Made by a program: the position numbers and the translations under genes | Notes under the pieces: generated by a model | What the model was told of the DNA's origin: nothing | The model's database searches: none | The model's input: only the letters and a program-made list of their open reading frames with translations | Shown: positions 62,446 through 64,000 of the stretch, piece after piece | Position numbering within the stretch: the first letter of the stretch is position 1 | Layout of the letters: each line of letters starts with the position of its first letter | Assembly (NCBI GenBank): GCA_017560125.1 | Contig: JAFYOS010000028.1 | Span: 21,714 to 85,713, forward strand | Length of the DNA: 64,000 nt | DNA from: Bacteroidaceae bacterium | GTDB taxonomy: Bacteria; Bacteroidota; Bacteroidia; Bacteroidales; Bacteroidaceae | Direction: 5' to 3'

Positions 62446-62732
62446 TCTGTATGCTGAATAAACCCCATGTTCCCCGTTTATTAGCTATTTTTAGTATAAT
62501 TGGGGGTAGTTATACGAATCTTCTTTCGTGTCGGTTGCAGAACAATAGCGTTTTCCGCGCTTGCGGTTTTTAGTGGCTCTACCTATTAAATAAGGGCTTC
62601 GAGGGTGAAGTTTTTTTTTTATTTATTTCGTTATATGGGCAATTGTTTGTTACTTTGCAGTCGTTTTTGAGAATAGTGCAAGAGGTGCGGCCTACGGTGC
62701 TCTTCCTTTTGCAAAAAATATAATCGTATAAA
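62446..62732. other. Non-coding stretch between the half-GT5 and panC genes
   Basis: No gene seen. It holds a short hairpin followed by ten Ts on the plus strand (CTTC-GAGGGT-GAAG-T10, about 62597-62620), and a near-consensus TACTTTG (62651-62657) that may serve panC. Confidence 0.5.
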
Positions 62733-63584
62733 ATGAAAGTAATCCGTACTATTTCGGAGCTCAAGCAGGAGCTTTCGGCATGCAGGAATGCCGGCCAGAG
62801 CATTGGTTTTGTTCCGACAATGGGCGCCCTTCATCAGGGACATGCGTCGTTGGTAAGACGTGCCGTTGCCGAAAATGACATTGCTGTAGTGAGCGTTTTT
62901 GTCAATCCCACGCAGTTTAACGACAAGAACGATTTGAAAAATTATCCTCGTGATTTGCAAGCCGATTGCGAATTGTTGGAATCGATAGGCACTACCTATG
63001 TATTTGCCCCCGAGGTCGAGGAGATGTATCCCGAACCCGATACACGTGTTTTCAGCTTTGCGCCACTCGATACAGTGATGGAAGGCGGTTGTCGTCCCGG
63101 TCACTTCAATGGCGTGGCACAGATTGTGAGCAAATTGTTCTATGCAGTCGAGGCCGATAAGGCCTACTTCGGCGAGAAGGATTTCCAGCAGCTTGCAATC
63201 ATACGCGAGATGGTAAGAACCCTTCAGATACCAATCGAGATTATCGGTTGCCCCATCGTACGCGAGAGCGATGGCCTTGCACTCAGCAGCCGAAATATGC
63301 TCCTGACAGCCGAGGAGCGCAACCGTGCTCTTACAATATCACGCACGCTCTTTGCCAGCCTCGAGTACGCTATGAGCCACACCCTGGCCGAGACAAAAAG
63401 CTTCGTCGAGGATGTTATAAACACCACCGAGGGGCTGAAGCTCGAATACTACCAGATTGTTGATGGAAATACATTGCAGGAGATTGCCAATTGGGACGAC
63501 AGCGACTATGTTGTAGGATGCATCGCTCTCTTCTGTGGAAAAATACGACTTATAGATAATATAAAATATAAGGAGGTGAAATAA
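62733..63584 (+). CDS. panC: Pantoate-beta-alanine ligase
   Basis: 283 residues. [16 protein letters not shown] (the HIGH-like motif), [40 protein letters not shown] and [11 protein letters not shown] (KMSKS-like). It joins pantoate and beta-alanine with ATP to make pantothenate. Followed by panD after 8 bases. Confidence 0.97.
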   Translation: MKVIRTISELKQELSACRNAGQSIGFVPTMGALHQGHASLVRRAVAENDIAVVSVFVNPTQFNDKNDLKNYPRDLQADCELLESIGTTYVFAPEVEEMYPEPDTRVFSFAPLDTVMEGGCRPGHFNGVAQIVSKLFYAVEADKAYFGEKDFQQLAIIREMVRTLQIPIEIIGCPIVRESDGLALSSRNMLLTAEERNRALTISRTLFASLEYAMSHTLAETKSFVEDVINTTEGLKLEYYQIVDGNTLQEIANWDDSDYVVGCIALFCGKIRLIDNIKYKEVK

Positions 63585-63592
63585 AATTTGCC

Positions 63593-63946
63593 ATGCAGTT
63601 ACAGATGCTTAAATCGAAGTTACATTGCGTAACCGTTACCGAGGCCAATCTCAATTACATGGGTAGCATTACCATAGACGAAGCGTTGATGGAAGCCGCC
63701 GGCCTTCTCGAGGGCGAGATGGTTCATGTGGTAAACAACAACAACGGCGAGCGTATAGTCACCTACATCATCAAGGGCGAGCGCGACTCGGGCGTTATCT
63801 GTCTGAACGGCGCGGCTGCACGCAAATTCCAGCCCGGCGATGTGGTTATCATCATGGCCTACGCTTCGATGACTCCCGAAGAGGCACTTACCTTCAAACC
63901 GAAAATTGTCATCCCCGACAAGCGTACAAATAGCCTTGTGAAGTAA
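63593..63946 (+). CDS. panD: Aspartate 1-decarboxylase
   Basis: 117 residues. The proenzyme self-cleaves at Gly24-Ser25 in NYMGSITID; Ser25 becomes the pyruvoyl group. [19 protein letters not shown] is the other family mark. It makes the beta-alanine for PanC, so the two genes form a functional pair. Confidence 0.96.
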   Translation: MQLQMLKSKLHCVTVTEANLNYMGSITIDEALMEAAGLLEGEMVHVVNNNNGERIVTYIIKGERDSGVICLNGAAARKFQPGDVVIIMAYASMTPEEALTFKPKIVIPDKRTNSLVK

Positions 63947-63976
63947 TTATATAGGTTATATATAGCAAAGAAGCGA

Positions 63977-64000
63977 GCCCCGCATCACATGATGCGGGGC
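63977..64000 (+). terminator. Terminator of panC-panD (at window end)
   Basis: Perfect hairpin GCCCCGCATCA-CA-TGATGCGGGGC. The T-run would be beyond base 64000. Confidence 0.75.

Overview
The window is a stretch of ordinary, densely packed chromosome from a member of the Bacteroidales (Bacteroidota), probably gut-associated. Evidence: promoter boxes of the TTTG-N19-TAnnTTTG type ahead of many genes in place of -35/-10 boxes and Shine-Dalgarno sites; Bacteroidota-restricted families (DUF4270, DUF4421, DUF4468, DUF5686, DUF3078, Porin_10, S46 peptidase); PPi-dependent phosphofructokinase; Na+-NQR; and a tmRNA tag reading GENNYALAA. Genus cannot be fixed by reading alone. I see no insertion sequence, prophage, integrase, CRISPR array, toxin-antitoxin pair or rRNA operon.

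Layout. 1-7.9 kb: end of nqrF, a YjjG-like phosphatase, a coiled-coil lipoprotein behind rsmI, an AI-2E-type permease, tRNA-Lys, a DUF1846 protein and a MerR regulator. 7.9-12.5 kb: secreted sialidase and GH36 alpha-galactosidase, a host-glycan-type pair. 12.6-20.2 kb: PASTA protein with an RluD-type enzyme, pfp with a membrane-anchored GH25 muramidase, and a 976-residue secreted multidomain protein. 20.2-26.2 kb: WaaP-like kinase, FadL-like barrel, a Trp/Tyr-rich protein with a Gly/Ser/Arg tail, an AraC regulator, a small membrane protein and ssrA (tmRNA). 26.3-36.4 kb: RNase Y, ZapA and a ZapB-like coiled coil, S46 dipeptidyl-peptidase, a GT2/polytopic membrane pair, a UDG-like protein and yidC.

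36.7-45.4 kb: DUF3078 protein and a CPA2 antiporter, then a convergent five-gene envelope operon (DUF4468, a 56-residue membrane protein, Porin_10, a Gfo/Idh/MocA oxidoreductase, DUF4421). 45.6-50.1 kb: aminotransferase, rpmH, ilvA-ridA, tRNA-Arg and a Crp-like regulator. 50.3-55.3 kb: miaA, a DAGK-type lipid kinase, kdsA and a DUF5686 protein.

55.4-64.0 kb is a glycogen locus followed by panC-panD. A debranching enzyme, a GT4 synthase-type glycosyltransferase and a GH57-fold protein form one operon; facing it are a DUF4270 lipoprotein and a 268-residue protein equal to only the N-terminal half of a GT5 glycogen synthase. The most interesting reading is here: the GH57-fold protein has lost the HQP motif and the FMDYETFGEH-type acid motif, and the half-synthase has lost the KxGG motif. 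Both look like non-catalytic relatives kept next to real glycogen enzymes.

Most other genes are housekeeping or envelope functions. Promoter and terminator calls were made by eye from the consensus and from stem plus T-run.
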